A stretch of DNA of 59,133 bases from Nonomuraea sp. MG754425 (GCF_021699195.1 NZ_SSXE01000033.1:1-59133); one strand, 5' to 3'. Shown: positions 17,111 to 26,171, counted from the first letter of the stretch. Numbers and translations are program-made. Notes: generated by a model not told the origin, from the letters alone.

Positions 17111-18583
17111 ATGTCACCATCGTGGGAAGACACTGAGGTGTCCGGACGTTCCCTAATAGAGATGACACGTATGCACGAATACTCCGAGTTCGACACGTTC
17201 GAGACCGGCGACATGGACCTTGACGACCGCCAGGCGCTGCGCCGAGTGGCGGGCCTGTCCACAGAACTTCAGGACGTCTCCGAGGTCGAGTACCGGCAAC
17301 TGCGGCTCGAACGGGTCGTCCTTGTCGGAGTCTGGACCTCCGGAACCGCGGAAGACGCCGACAACTCCCTGCTCGAGCTCAAGCTCCTGGCCGAGACGGC
17401 CGGGTCCCAGGTCCTCGACGGCCTCATCCAGCGCCGCCAGAAGCCCGATCCGGCCACCTACATCGGCTCGGGCAAGGCCCTGGAGCTGCGCGACGTGGTC
17501 GAGTCCAACGGCGCCGACACCGTGATCTGCGACGGCGAGCTGACCCCCGGCCAGCTCCGCCAGCTCGAGGAGACGGTCAAGGTCAAGGTCATCGACCGCA
17601 CCGCGCTGATCCTCGACATCTTCGCCCAGCACGCCCAGAGCCGTGAGGGCAAGGCCCAGGTGGAGCTGGCGCAGCTCTCGTACCTGCTGCCCCGCCTGCG
17701 CGGCTGGGGCGGCAACCTGTCCAGGCAGGTCGGCGGCCGCGCCGCGGGCGGCGTCGGCATCGGCGGCCGCGGCCCCGGTGAGACCAAGATCGAGCTGGAC
17801 CGCCGGCGCATCCGCGAGCGCATGTCGAAGCTGCGCCGCCAGATCAGCGGCATGTCCACCTCCCGCGACACCATGCGCAACCGGCGCCAGCGCCGCGAGG
17901 TGCCCGCCGTGGCCATCGCCGGCTACACCAACGCGGGCAAGTCCTCGCTGCTCAACCGCGTCACCGGCGCGGGCGTGCTGGTGGAGGACGCGCTGTTCGC
18001 CACCCTCGACCCCACCGTGCGCCGCGCGCGCACGTCGGAGGGCAGGCTGTTCACGATCGCCGACACCGTCGGGTTCGTCCGGCACCTGCCGCACCAGCTC
18101 GTCGAGGCGTTCCGGTCCACGCTGGAGGAGGTCGCCGACGCCGACCTGATCCTGCACGTGGTCGACGGGTCGCACCCCGACCCCGAGGGGCAGCTCGCCG
18201 CCGTGCGGGAGGTCTTCGCCGACATCGAGGGGGCGTCCGCGATCCCCGAGATCGTGGTGATCAACAAGGCCGACGCGGCCGACCGCGAGGTGCTCGACCG
18301 GATCGTACGGCGCGAGCGCGACAGCATCGTGGTCTCCGCCCGCACCGGCAAGGGCATCCCCGAGCTGATGGAGCTCATCGAGGAGCGGCTGCCGCGGCTG
18401 GACCACGAGATCCACCTGCTCATTCCGTACGAGCGGGGCGACCTCATCTCGCGGGCCCACAAGGAGGGCGAGGTGCTCTCGGTGGACCACGTCGAGGACG
18501 GGACGATCCTGCACGCCCGGGTGCTGCCCAGCCTGTCGCAGGAGCTGTCGCGCGTGGGCAAGCCGGTGGAGCGGGTCTTCTAG
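17111..18583 (+). CDS. hflX: HflX-type ribosome-associated GTPase
   Basis: The start is taken as ATG at 17111 (490 residues); GTG 17102 and ATG 17162 are in-frame alternatives, and no strong Shine-Dalgarno decides. The N-terminal HflX domain (about 55-210) contains LVGVWTSGTA, ATYIGSGKA and AQVELAQLSYLLPRLRGWG. The G domain has G1 GYTNAGKSS, switch region ATLDPTVRR, G3 DTVGF, G4 NKAD and G5 SARTGKG. HflX splits stalled ribosomes under heat or antibiotic stress. The gene has its own promoter and stands alone; the downstream region is a run of hairpins. Confidence 0.95.
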   Translation: MSPSWEDTEVSGRSLIEMTRMHEYSEFDTFETGDMDLDDRQALRRVAGLSTELQDVSEVEYRQLRLERVVLVGVWTSGTAEDADNSLLELKLLAETAGSQVLDGLIQRRQKPDPATYIGSGKALELRDVVESNGADTVICDGELTPGQLRQLEETVKVKVIDRTALILDIFAQHAQSREGKAQVELAQLSYLLPRLRGWGGNLSRQVGGRAAGGVGIGGRGPGETKIELDRRRIRERMSKLRRQISGMSTSRDTMRNRRQRREVPAVAIAGYTNAGKSSLLNRVTGAGVLVEDALFATLDPTVRRARTSEGRLFTIADTVGFVRHLPHQLVEAFRSTLEEVADADLILHVVDGSHPDPEGQLAAVREVFADIEGASAIPEIVVINKADAADREVLDRIVRRERDSIVVSARTGKGIPELMELIEERLPRLDHEIHLLIPYERGDLISRAHKEGEVLSVDHVEDGTILHARVLPSLSQELSRVGKPVERVF

Positions 18584-18668
18584 GCGTCTCTGGCGGGCCT
18601 CCGCGCGCGTCGCGGGGGCTCCGGACGTTCTGGTCCCACACGCGTCACAGGAGCCTCTGGGCCCGTCG

Positions 18669-18781
18669 TCTGACATGGTGGTGCAGTACTCGCCGCAAAG
18701 CGTGTCAGAGCTGCCCAAAAGCGGCAGTGGTCCCTGAACCCCGGGGTTGCTAGGATTGGCCAGACCTTACGTTGGTCTGGC
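18669..18781 (+). other. Four successive palindromes in the hflX-hutI intergenic region
   Basis: In 113 bp there are TCTGACA/TGTCAGA (18669-18675, 18703-18709), CTGCC/GGCAG (18711-18715, 18723-18727), AACCCCGGGGTT (18737-18748) and GCCAGACC/GGTCTGGC (18759-18766, 18774-18781), the last followed by TTTGGGTTTGGG. TAGGAT at 18751 would be a fair -10. The stretch could be the hflX terminator, a small RNA or a structured leader. The remaining part of 18584-19111 holds no confident protein gene. Confidence 0.4.
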
Positions 18782-18886
18782 TTTGGGTTTGGGTTCTAGG
18801 TTTCAGATGATGACCGAGCGTGCCGAAGTCATCAGCGGGGCCGTGGGGACAGGACAGGGCTGCGTGGTGGGTGGGATGAATGGTCT

Positions 18887-18899
18887 TTATTCCGAATAA
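18887..18899. promoter_or_regulatory. AT-rich palindrome upstream of hutI
   Basis: TTATTC (18887-18892), one base, GAATAA (18894-18899) is a perfect short palindrome about 215 bp before hutI in an otherwise GC-rich region. It could be a regulator site; nothing else supports it. Confidence 0.25.
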
Positions 18900-19013
18900 C
18901 CCTGTACAGCAGCCCAACATGTGAAATAACGTAACTGAACTGAAATCGCCGGATCATGAGTCTGGCGATACGGTCACCGCACAACTTCGATGCGGAAGAG
19001 CAGGAGACCCCCC

Positions 19014-19115
19014 ATGTCGTCCGGACCCGGAGCGGACTCAGTGGGCGCGGCACAGGCTGCCGTGCGCTGGGCTGCGCGTTCGTGCGGGGGGTCATGCGGG
19101 GTGGTGATGCGGTGA
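19014..19115 (+). CDS. Candidate 33-residue leader ORF coupled to hutI
   Basis: ATG at 19014 has AGGAG (19002-19006) 7 bases upstream, the best Shine-Dalgarno in the area. The 33-codon frame ends TGA at 19113-19115, overlapping the GTG start of hutI (GTGA). The peptide is Ala/Gly/Ser-rich with two Cys near the end (SCGGSCG). No family was recognised. It may act as a coupling or leader ORF; chance cannot be excluded. Confidence 0.35.
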   Translation: MSSGPGADSVGAAQAAVRWAARSCGGSCGVVMR

Positions 19116-20320
19116 CCGTCCGACTCCTCACCAACATCGGCCGCCTCTGGACCGGCAACGAAGTCCTCAGCAACGCCGCCATCCTGGTGCACAACGACCG
19201 CATCGCGTGGGTCGGCCGCGCGCCCGACCTGCCGCAGAGCGTGCCCGGTGTGGTCGATGACATCGTCGACGTCGACCACGTCGAGAACCTCGGCGGCGCC
19301 CTGGTCACGCCGGGCCTCATCGACGCCCACACGCACCCCGTCTACGCCGGCAACCGCTACGCCGAGCTGGCCATCCGCACCGGCGGCTCCACCTCCGCCT
19401 CGATCACCGCGGCGGGCGGCGGCGTGGGCTCCACCGTCACCGTGACCCGCGGCACCGACCCCTGGACGTTGTGCAACGGCGTGCGCGAGCGGCTGCGCGG
19501 CTGGCTGCTCAGCGGCACCACCACCGTCGAGGCCAAGACCGGCTACCACCTCACCCGCGACGGCGAACTCGCCGACGTGCGGCTCCTGCGCGAGCTGGAG
19601 AAGGAGCCGATGATGCCGCGGGTGCACGTCACGTTCCTGGCCGCGCACGTGGTGCCGCCGGAGTACTTCGGCAGGCAGCGCGAATACGTCGAGGCCGTGG
19701 GCGCCTGGTGCGCCGACGCCGCCGCGGCGGGCGCCGACAGCGTCGACGTCTACTGCGACGAGGGGCACTTCACCACCGAGGAGTCCCGCTGGGTCCTCGC
19801 CTCCGGCCGTAACGTGGGGTTGCTCCCGCGCATCCACGCCGGCCTCTACAGCCGCCGCGGCGCCGTTCAGCTCGCGGCCGAGCTGGGCTGCGCGTCGGCC
19901 GACGGGCTGCACCACATGTCCGACGAGGACATCGCGATCATGTCCCGCTACGGGGTGCCCGCGGTCGTCTGCCCGGCCACCGCCCTTCAGCGCGGTCACC
20001 TGCCGCCCGTCCGCCAGATGATCAAGCACGGCGTGCAGATCGCCCTCGGCAGCGACCACAACCCCGGCTACTGCGGCATCACCTCGATGTCCCTGGTCAT
20101 CGCCATGGCGGTGTCGGCGTTCGGCATGAGCGTCAACGACGCGCTGCGCGCGGCCACCCTGGGCGGCGCCACCGTGCTCGGCGCTCCCGACCGCGGCGTG
20201 CTGGCCCCCGGGCGGCTGGCGGACATCGTGCAGTGGGACGCCGACCACGAGGGCGCCTTCGCCTGGTCCTTCGGCCTCAAGCCGCGACGGGTGTGGCGGG
20301 GCGGAACCCCCGTCCAGTAG
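19112..20320 (+). CDS. hutI: Imidazolonepropionase
   Basis: The start is GTG at 19112 (402 residues), where family similarity begins (LLTNIGRLWTG), with GGGGTGG 7 bases upstream; the longer in-frame extension lacks similarity. The amidohydrolase metal site is complete: GLIDAHTHPVYAG, then TTTVEAKTGYHL, a central CDEGHFTTEES with metal ligands, IHAGLYS, DGLHHMSDED and SDHNPGYCG. It hydrolyses imidazolone-5-propionate to formiminoglutamate in histidine breakdown. Other hut genes are not adjacent here, so it seems to be a scattered member of the pathway. A 33-codon ORF with a good ribosome binding site runs into its start. Confidence 0.94.
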   Translation: MTVRLLTNIGRLWTGNEVLSNAAILVHNDRIAWVGRAPDLPQSVPGVVDDIVDVDHVENLGGALVTPGLIDAHTHPVYAGNRYAELAIRTGGSTSASITAAGGGVGSTVTVTRGTDPWTLCNGVRERLRGWLLSGTTTVEAKTGYHLTRDGELADVRLLRELEKEPMMPRVHVTFLAAHVVPPEYFGRQREYVEAVGAWCADAAAAGADSVDVYCDEGHFTTEESRWVLASGRNVGLLPRIHAGLYSRRGAVQLAAELGCASADGLHHMSDEDIAIMSRYGVPAVVCPATALQRGHLPPVRQMIKHGVQIALGSDHNPGYCGITSMSLVIAMAVSAFGMSVNDALRAATLGGATVLGAPDRGVLAPGRLADIVQWDADHEGAFAWSFGLKPRRVWRGGTPVQ

Positions 20321-20380
20321 CCGGCCGCGGCCCACGTCGGTCCCCGGCCGCCGCGTCCGGAGGGCACCTCCGAGGCGGTG

Positions 20381-20712
20381 ACGGCTGCCGCCCGGCGCGT
20401 CCTGCTCGACCACCTGCGTCGTAGTGGCCGCATCGGCGCGGCGGCGTCCCTCCTCGGCTCCGCCCTCATGATCAAGCCGCCGCCGCACCTCACGGACGGT
20501 CGCATCTCCCTCCTGTGCGCACCGCCTCCCGGGCCATCGCCCGCCTGAAGGACCTGGCGGTCGAGCAGGCCGGGGAACGGGCGGTAGAGGTGGCGGAGCG
20601 GTTGCGTGCGCGGGTGCCGGGGCTGCGGGAGGTCAGGGTGGTGGAGATGGGGCCGTGAGCGGTTGTCCACGTGGGTCCGGGCATGTTCGGTCCCACCATC
20701 GCCACCCTCTAG
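20381..20712 (+). pseudogene. Remnant of a DegV-family gene
   Basis: The C-terminal part of a DegV fatty-acid-binding protein can be read in two frames. In one, from about 20399, VLLDHLRRSGRIGAAASLLG and SALMIKP...HLTDGRI appear, ending at TGA 20546-20548. In the next frame, from 20515, VRTASRAIARLKDLAVEQAG and ERLRARVPGLREVRVVEMG appear, then a stop at 20656, then AVVHVGPGMFGPTIATL to TAG at 20710. A frameshift, an internal deletion and a stop are thus needed to rebuild it, and the N-terminal half is missing. DegV is normally found just upstream of comEA in actinobacteria, which supports the call. Confidence 0.75.
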
Positions 20713-20776
20713 CCTTTATCCACAGAACGCCGTTCGGTCCGTTGGCGGCCGGGTCGCCGGTCGTACGTTTCCTGCC

Positions 20777-21622
20777 GTGCGAACCCCCGATCCTGCGGCA
20801 GAGCGCGCCGTAGCCGAGTCCCGGCTGCGGTCGATCATCACTCCTGCCCGTCGTCTCCGCCCCGGCCGGCCGTCGTGGGGCAGGGCGACCGGCGCTGCTC
20901 CGCTCCCGGATGACATCCTCCTCGTGAGTGACGTCGAAGCCGCTCCGCCGTCCGGCTCGGCGCGCGATCCGGTGGGCGGCCTTCCTCGTGCGTCCTTTCA
21001 AGCCCTGCGTGCGGCCGTCGGTTCCACGGGCGCGGCGGCCGCTCTTGATCCGGGGAAGCCCGGTCTGCGCGTCCTCATCGCCGTGGGCGTGCTCGCGATG
21101 GCCGTGGCGGGCTTCTTCGTCTGGCGGTCGAAGCCGTCGGCGCAGCCGCTTCCGGCTCCCGTACCGATGAGCCCGGCCGCGCCGACACCCTCGCCGGCCA
21201 CCGCCAAGGTGACCGTCCACGTCACCGGGAAGATCCGCAAACCGGGCGTCTACCTGCTTCCCACAGGCGCTCGGGTGACGGACGCGGTGTCCGCCGCGGG
21301 AGGGGTGTCCCGCAAGGCGTCCACGGGTGCGCTCAACCTGGCCAGGAAGCTGATCGACGGCGAGCAGATCGTGGTGGGAGCTGCCGCGGGCCAGGTTCTG
21401 TCCGGCCCGCTGACCGTGGATCCGGCCGCCGCCGTGATCGACCTCAACTCCGCGACGACCGAGCAGTTGGAGCAACTTCCAGGTGTGGGCGAGGTGCTGG
21501 CCGCACGGATCAGCGAGTTCCGTGCAAGCCGTGGCGGTTTCACCAGCGTTGAGCAACTACGCGAGGTCACAGGCATCGGGCCGCGAAAATTCGCGGAGAT
21601 AAAACCGAAGGTCAGGGTGTGA
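20777..21622 (+). CDS. comEA: ComEA-like DNA-binding protein with SLBB and helix-hairpin-helix domains
   Basis: A GTG start at 20777 gives 281 residues; the frame opens further upstream but into the degV remnant. An N-terminal basic segment is followed by one membrane segment (about 98-115, LIAVGVLAMAVAGFFVW), a Pro-rich linker, an SLBB domain (VTVHVTGKIRKPGVYLLPTG to about 215) and the C-terminal helix-hairpin-helix pair (LNSATTEQLEQLPGVGEVLA, LREVTGIGPRKFAEI). ComEA binds incoming DNA on the outer face of the membrane and hands it to ComEC, whose gene follows 147 bp downstream. Confidence 0.9.
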   Translation: MRTPDPAAERAVAESRLRSIITPARRLRPGRPSWGRATGAAPLPDDILLVSDVEAAPPSGSARDPVGGLPRASFQALRAAVGSTGAAAALDPGKPGLRVLIAVGVLAMAVAGFFVWRSKPSAQPLPAPVPMSPAAPTPSPATAKVTVHVTGKIRKPGVYLLPTGARVTDAVSAAGGVSRKASTGALNLARKLIDGEQIVVGAAAGQVLSGPLTVDPAAAVIDLNSATTEQLEQLPGVGEVLAARISEFRASRGGFTSVEQLREVTGIGPRKFAEIKPKVRV

Positions 21623-21769
21623 AATGCCGGTACCTGATGAATCGGATTCCCGGTCTGAAAAGCGTCGCAATATCGCTCGGGTGCCGGATGCGCCGGACAG
21701 CCGTCACGGAAGCCCCCGCGGCAAGTCGGGTGGTCATTCCGTTGCGTTTTCCCCAGAAGGGCCCATACG

Positions 21770-24418
21770 GTGACGCCCGGGATTCTCCCGCCGGGCGGTG
21801 GAGAGGTTGCCGCTGGTACTGCGCGGCGAAGTCATGCCTGGCCCCTTGCCCTGCCTGCCCTGGGGGCGTGGGCCGGGTCCCTGATCCTCCTGGCCTGCCC
21901 GCCTCTCGCCGGCCTGATCGTCGCTGTGGTCGCCGTCCTGGGTGCCGTCGCGACAGCCTGGTTCACCGGATCGGCCTCGCGGGCCCGTCGGCTGTCGCGC
22001 TCCACCCGGTATGCCGGATGGGCCGGGTGGGCCAATACGGTCACGGCCACGCTCGTCTGCACGGCGGCCGCCGCCGCCTCGATCGCCCTCCGGACGCACG
22101 CCCTGACCTCCGGCCCGGCAGCCGAACTCGCCGCCGGGAACGCCTCCATCACCGCGCAGATCGCCCTGACCGACGACCCGGAACGCAGACCCAACAAGAA
22201 CGCCCGTTTCGCCCAGGAGAGCTTCGTGGTCTCCGCAGACCTCAAGATCATCCAAACCGCCACGGGCAGACAAGCCGTCAACGTCCCCATCACGGTCTTC
22301 GCCAGCGGTCACGTCTGGGGTTCCCTGCTGCCCACCCAGCACGTGGAGGTCACCGGCCGGCTGGCACGGCCTACCCCTGGCACCCTCGAAGCGGCGATCC
22401 TGCTGGTCCGGACCCCACCGCGCGTCCTGACACCTCCGTCCGGCCTCCAGACAGCGGCCGGCGCCCTCAGGTCGGGCCTGCGATCCGCCGCCGACGTCCT
22501 GCCTCCCGATCAGCGGGGCCTGCTTCCCGGGCTGGTCGTGGGTGACGTCTCCCGCATGGATCCCCAGGTGACCGCCGACTTCCGGGAGGCGGGGCTGACC
22601 CATCTGAACGCCGTTTCCGGTGCCAATCTGGCGATCGTCGCGGGCGCGGCCCTCGCGCTCTCCCGCCTGGTCGGCCTCCCGCTCCCGGTGCGGGCCGTCT
22701 TCGCCGCCGTCGCGATGCTCGCGTTCACGGTGGTCGCCCGGCCGTCGCCGAGCGTGCTCCGTGCCCTCCTCATGGGCCTCGCAGCGGCCGTCGCCCTGGG
22801 TACGGGCCGCTCGAAGGACGGTCTCGCGGCGCTCTCGGCGACCGTCCTCTTCCTGATCCTGTTCGCCCCGGAACTCGCCCGCTCCTACGGCTTCGCCCTG
22901 TCGGTGACGGCCACCGCCGGCATCCTCATCCTCGCCCCGCGCTGGCGCGACAGGCTGGCGGGCCAGAAAGCCGAGAACGCCCGGCCCGAACGGCCGCAGC
23001 ACACGTCCGGCCCTCCGGACGAGCCTGTCGTGGGAGGTGCCGCGCGGGCCGCCTTCGAGGGTGGGAGAGCGGTGGAGGCGGGTGAAGGCGTCGCGTGTGC
23101 GGGCGGTGACGTCAGGCGTGCGGGTGGGAGGGCCGACGGTGCGGGGAGAGGCGCGGGGGCGCGGCAGCGGGTGCCCCGGCGGGTGCCTCGGTGGGTGGCT
23201 GAGGCGGTCGCTGTGCCCGCAGCCGCGCAGGTGGCCGTGACGCCCGTCCTGGTGTTGATGTCGGGGCAACTGGCACCCGTCGCCGTGGTGGCCAATCTCC
23301 TGGTGGCCCCGGCGGTGGCGCCCGCGACGCTGCTCGGCTTCGGCGCCGCCCTGGTGGCGCCCGTGTGGCCCGACGGCGCCCGGCTCCTGGTGATCCCGGC
23401 GGGGTACGCGGTCGGGTGGATCATCGCGGTCGCCCGCTGGGCCGCGAACCTGCCCTTTGCCACCCTGCCATGGCCGGCCGGGCTTCCTGGGCTCGGTCTG
23501 CTGCTGCTCGTGGTGGCCGTCGCGATCCCCGTCCTGAGACGCCGTCCCTGGCGGGCCATCGCCCTGACGGCGGCCGGTGCCGCCCTGGTGGCGGTGCTGG
23601 TGGTCCGGTCCATCGCCGGTCCGTGGCCGCCGAAGGGGTGGTTGATGGTGATGTGCGACGTGGGCCAGGGTGACGGGCTCGTCGTCTCGGCCGGTCCGGG
23701 ACGCGGAATCGTGATCGACACCGGACCCGACCCGGTCGTCATGGACCGTTGCCTGCGCAGGCTCGGCGTCGAGGACGTGCCCCTGCTCGTCCTCACCCAC
23801 CCCCATGCCGACCACGTGGACGGGCTGTCGGGTGTCCTCAGGGAGCGACGGATCGGGGCGGCGGTCGTCAGCCCGCAGCGGACCGGCGCGCACTCCACCA
23901 CCCGGATCTCCGCCACGCTGGCACGCCACCGAATCCCCCAATGGACCGCCCCGCCCGGAACACGGTGGCGCTTCGGCCCGTCGGAGGTGACCGTGCTGGC
24001 CCCGGACCCCGTTCACGGTGAGACGAACGGGTATGGCGAGGGCAGCGCGATCAACAACGCGAGCGTGGTCCTCCACGTACGGTGGCGTTCCGGCTCGATC
24101 CTGCTCGGCGGCGACCTGGAAACCGAAGCCCAGGACGAACTGCTGCACCGCTTCCCCATGAGGGCCGACCTCCTCAAGACGCCGCACCACGGCTCGAACC
24201 GGCAGTCTCCGGGCTTCCTGGCCTCGCTCGGCGCACGAGCGGCGCTGATCAGCGTCGGCGCCGGCAACGACTACGGTCACCCCGCCGGGTCCACGCTCGC
24301 TCTCCTTCGCGGCCTCGGGCTCGCCGTCTACCGAACGGACAAGTCAGGGGACCTGGCCGTCGTCGAACGGGACGAGGGGGAGGGAGGAGGCATCGCGGTG
24401 GTGCCACGAGGGCCGTAG
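21770..24418 (+). CDS. comEC: ComEC/Rec2 DNA-uptake channel
   Basis: The start is GTG at 21770; 882 residues. Order: N-terminal membrane segments and a DUF4131 soluble region (about 1-250), the Competence domain with many helices including GLVVGDVSRMDPQVTADFRE, GLTHLNAVSGANLAIVAG and ARPSPSVLRALLMG, then further membrane helices. The C-terminal metallo-beta-lactamase domain (about 630-875) has the metal motif LTHPHADHVDGLSG and TPHHGSNRQSP. A charged linker of about 75 residues (about 410-480) between helices is unusually polar. ComEC carries single-stranded DNA across the membrane. Competence has not been shown in most actinobacteria that keep the gene. Confidence 0.93.
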   Translation: MTPGILPPGGGEVAAGTARRSHAWPLALPALGAWAGSLILLACPPLAGLIVAVVAVLGAVATAWFTGSASRARRLSRSTRYAGWAGWANTVTATLVCTAAAAASIALRTHALTSGPAAELAAGNASITAQIALTDDPERRPNKNARFAQESFVVSADLKIIQTATGRQAVNVPITVFASGHVWGSLLPTQHVEVTGRLARPTPGTLEAAILLVRTPPRVLTPPSGLQTAAGALRSGLRSAADVLPPDQRGLLPGLVVGDVSRMDPQVTADFREAGLTHLNAVSGANLAIVAGAALALSRLVGLPLPVRAVFAAVAMLAFTVVARPSPSVLRALLMGLAAAVALGTGRSKDGLAALSATVLFLILFAPELARSYGFALSVTATAGILILAPRWRDRLAGQKAENARPERPQHTSGPPDEPVVGGAARAAFEGGRAVEAGEGVACAGGDVRRAGGRADGAGRGAGARQRVPRRVPRWVAEAVAVPAAAQVAVTPVLVLMSGQLAPVAVVANLLVAPAVAPATLLGFGAALVAPVWPDGARLLVIPAGYAVGWIIAVARWAANLPFATLPWPAGLPGLGLLLLVVAVAIPVLRRRPWRAIALTAAGAALVAVLVVRSIAGPWPPKGWLMVMCDVGQGDGLVVSAGPGRGIVIDTGPDPVVMDRCLRRLGVEDVPLLVLTHPHADHVDGLSGVLRERRIGAAVVSPQRTGAHSTTRISATLARHRIPQWTAPPGTRWRFGPSEVTVLAPDPVHGETNGYGEGSAINNASVVLHVRWRSGSILLGGDLETEAQDELLHRFPMRADLLKTPHHGSNRQSPGFLASLGARAALISVGAGNDYGHPAGSTLALLRGLGLAVYRTDKSGDLAVVERDEGEGGGIAVVPRGP

Positions 24419-25020
24419 GCGCGGCGGCTGCCGTGCGTGACGAAGTGCGGGTGCCTGTGGCTGTCGTCACTCGAACAGGTGGCGGTTGGCCCGGGTCCAG
24501 GACAGTCTTTCGCGGCCGGATTCGCCGTCCAGGTAGGTGAGGAGTTCGCGGCTGATCGTCACCGCCTTCCCCTTCCCGGCCGTGCCCGCTCGCCGAGTGT
24601 CGGCCTCCGGCGTCTCGGCACGAGACGAGACCGGCCGGTCCGGGGTGCCCCAGCAGGCAGGCTGGGGTGTCTCGTCGAACACCGGCCACGTGCGGGTGGC
24701 TCGCAGGTCTGAGGCGTTCCGCGTGATGACCGAGGGCGGTTGGGGCGTCGGTTCATGGTGTCGCGTCTTGTTGGACGCCGGTCGTGTGTGGTTCGCGGGT
24801 CTGGGGTGTTCGGGGTGGGCTGGGTTCGGCATGAGACGAAGACCGGCGGCTGGAGCGCCGGGAGGTGTCCGGCGCGGGCGTGGTGCGGGCGTGGTGCGGA
24901 GGGAGCTTGGCCACCAGCCGCGTTCGCCGTCCCAGCGGTGTTGCCGGGTCGGCGGGATTTCTGGGGGAGGGGAGGGCATCGAGTACCAGGTTGTCGGCGG
25001 CGCATGGCATGCTGCCTGAC
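24419..25020. other. 602-bp gap between comEC and holA, degenerate DNA
   Basis: No confident gene is found. The plus strand is rich in GGT and GTG runs, unlike the flanks. It contains a perfect hairpin CGTCTCG-GCA-CGAGACG (24611-24627) and an imperfect repeat of its 3' arm region, CGGCAYGAGACGA(A)GACCGG, at 24616-24634 and 24827-24846. A tandem GGGCGTGGTGC lies near 24876-24900. A minus-strand PIN-like remnant is listed separately. The region looks like decayed coding DNA. Confidence 0.5.
24467..24730 (-). pseudogene. Possible remnant of a PIN-domain (VapC-like) toxin
   Basis: A minus-strand frame contains VITRNASDLRATRTWPVFDE, which resembles the C-terminal end of PIN-domain toxins (typically V-T-R-N-x-x-D-F followed by a PV-containing strand). 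Nothing upstream in any minus frame resembles the catalytic part of a PIN domain. The frame continues 68 codons to a stop at 24467 with an unrelated helical tail. Similarity is by eye only and short. Confidence 0.25.
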
Positions 25021-25992
25021 ATGGCGGGAACCGATCCAGCACCTGTGACACTGGTCGTCGGCGACGAAGAGTTGCTGGCCGAGCGGGCGGTGAGCGGTGT
25101 CGTGGCGGCGGCGCGGGCCGTCGACCCCGGTGCCGAGGTGCATGACCTGCTGGGGAGCAAGATCACGACGGGGGAGCTGACGCAGCTCACCTCGCCGTCG
25201 CTCTTCGGGGACCGCTCCGTGGTGGTGATCAGGTCGGCTCAGGACCTGCCGAAGGACGTCATCACCGAGATCGTGGCGTACGCCAAGCAGCCCGCTGAGG
25301 ACACCGCGATCGTGCTGGCGCACTCCGGTGGGGTGAAGGGGAAGGCGCTGGTCGACGGGGTGAAGAAGGCCGGGGCCAAGGTGATCACGATCAACAAGGT
25401 CACCAAGGCCGGCGAACGGCTCGACTTCATCAAGGGCGAGTTCAAGCGCGCGGGGCGGAACATCTCCGGCGACGCGGTGCAGGCGCTGCTCGACGCGGTG
25501 GGGAACGATCTTCGGGAGTTGGCCGCCGCGTGCAACCAACTGGTGTTCGACACCGAGGACAAGACGATCGGCGCGGCGGCGGTCGCCCGGTATCACAAGG
25601 GGCGGGCCGAGGTCACCGGGTTCAACGTCGCCGACTCGGCCGTCGAAGGGCGGCTGGCGGATGCCCTGGAGCAACTGCGCTGGGCGCTCGGCACCGGGGT
25701 CGCCCCTGTGCTGCTGGTGAGCGCGCTGGCCGGTGGGCTGCGCTCGCTCGCCAAGGTCGGCAGCGCGCCGCGTAACCTGCGGGGCGGGCAACTGGCCAGT
25801 CACGTCGGCATGCCGCCGTGGAAGGTGGACCGGGTGCGGCGGCAACTCAACGGCTGGGGGCCGGACGGGCTGTCGCGGGCGATCCAGGCCGTGGCCGACG
25901 CGGATGAGCAGGTCAAGGGCGGGGGAGCGGATCCGGCGTACGCGCTGGAGCACACGGTCCAGGTCATCGTGGCCAGCCGGACCGGCCGGTGA
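25021..25992 (+). CDS. holA: DNA polymerase III delta subunit
   Basis: The ATG at 25021 gives 323 residues, the expected length; the frame extends upstream into the degenerate gap. Family features: an N-terminal AAA-like domain lacking a P loop (VTLVVGDEELLAERAV), DLPKDVITEIVAYAKQPAED, then ISGDAVQALLDAVGNDLRELAAACNQLVF, and a C-terminal domain with SALAGGLRSLAKVG and the VGMPPWKVDRVRRQLNGWGP segment. HolA opens the beta clamp within the clamp loader. The order comEC-holA-rpsT is typical, but here an ABC operon separates holA from rpsT. Confidence 0.93.
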   Translation: MAGTDPAPVTLVVGDEELLAERAVSGVVAAARAVDPGAEVHDLLGSKITTGELTQLTSPSLFGDRSVVVIRSAQDLPKDVITEIVAYAKQPAEDTAIVLAHSGGVKGKALVDGVKKAGAKVITINKVTKAGERLDFIKGEFKRAGRNISGDAVQALLDAVGNDLRELAAACNQLVFDTEDKTIGAAAVARYHKGRAEVTGFNVADSAVEGRLADALEQLRWALGTGVAPVLLVSALAGGLRSLAKVGSAPRNLRGGQLASHVGMPPWKVDRVRRQLNGWGPDGLSRAIQAVADADEQVKGGGADPAYALEHTVQVIVASRTGR

Positions 25993-26171
25993 CGGCGGGC
26001 ACCTCGACGTTCCGCAGGCCCATACGGCGCGACCCCGGGCATGCTGCCGGCAAGCACGCGCGCCGTGGCAAGGCGATCGCTACCGGTCCATGCGCTGCGG
26101 TCAGGCGAATGCCGTTTCCGGTAGATCCCCCCGGATGAGCGGGTGTGCCGCCACCGGCGCGTGGGCCGTCG

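Noticed and set aside
18956..19111. N-terminal extension of HutI from the ATG at 18956
   Set aside because: The extension has no similarity to imidazolonepropionases, and a start with GGGGTGG lies at the family boundary (19112).
21734..24280. 848-codon minus-strand frame antisense to comEC
   Set aside because: A shadow of comEC in high-GC DNA; the product is Gly/Arg/Asp-rich without any family feature.
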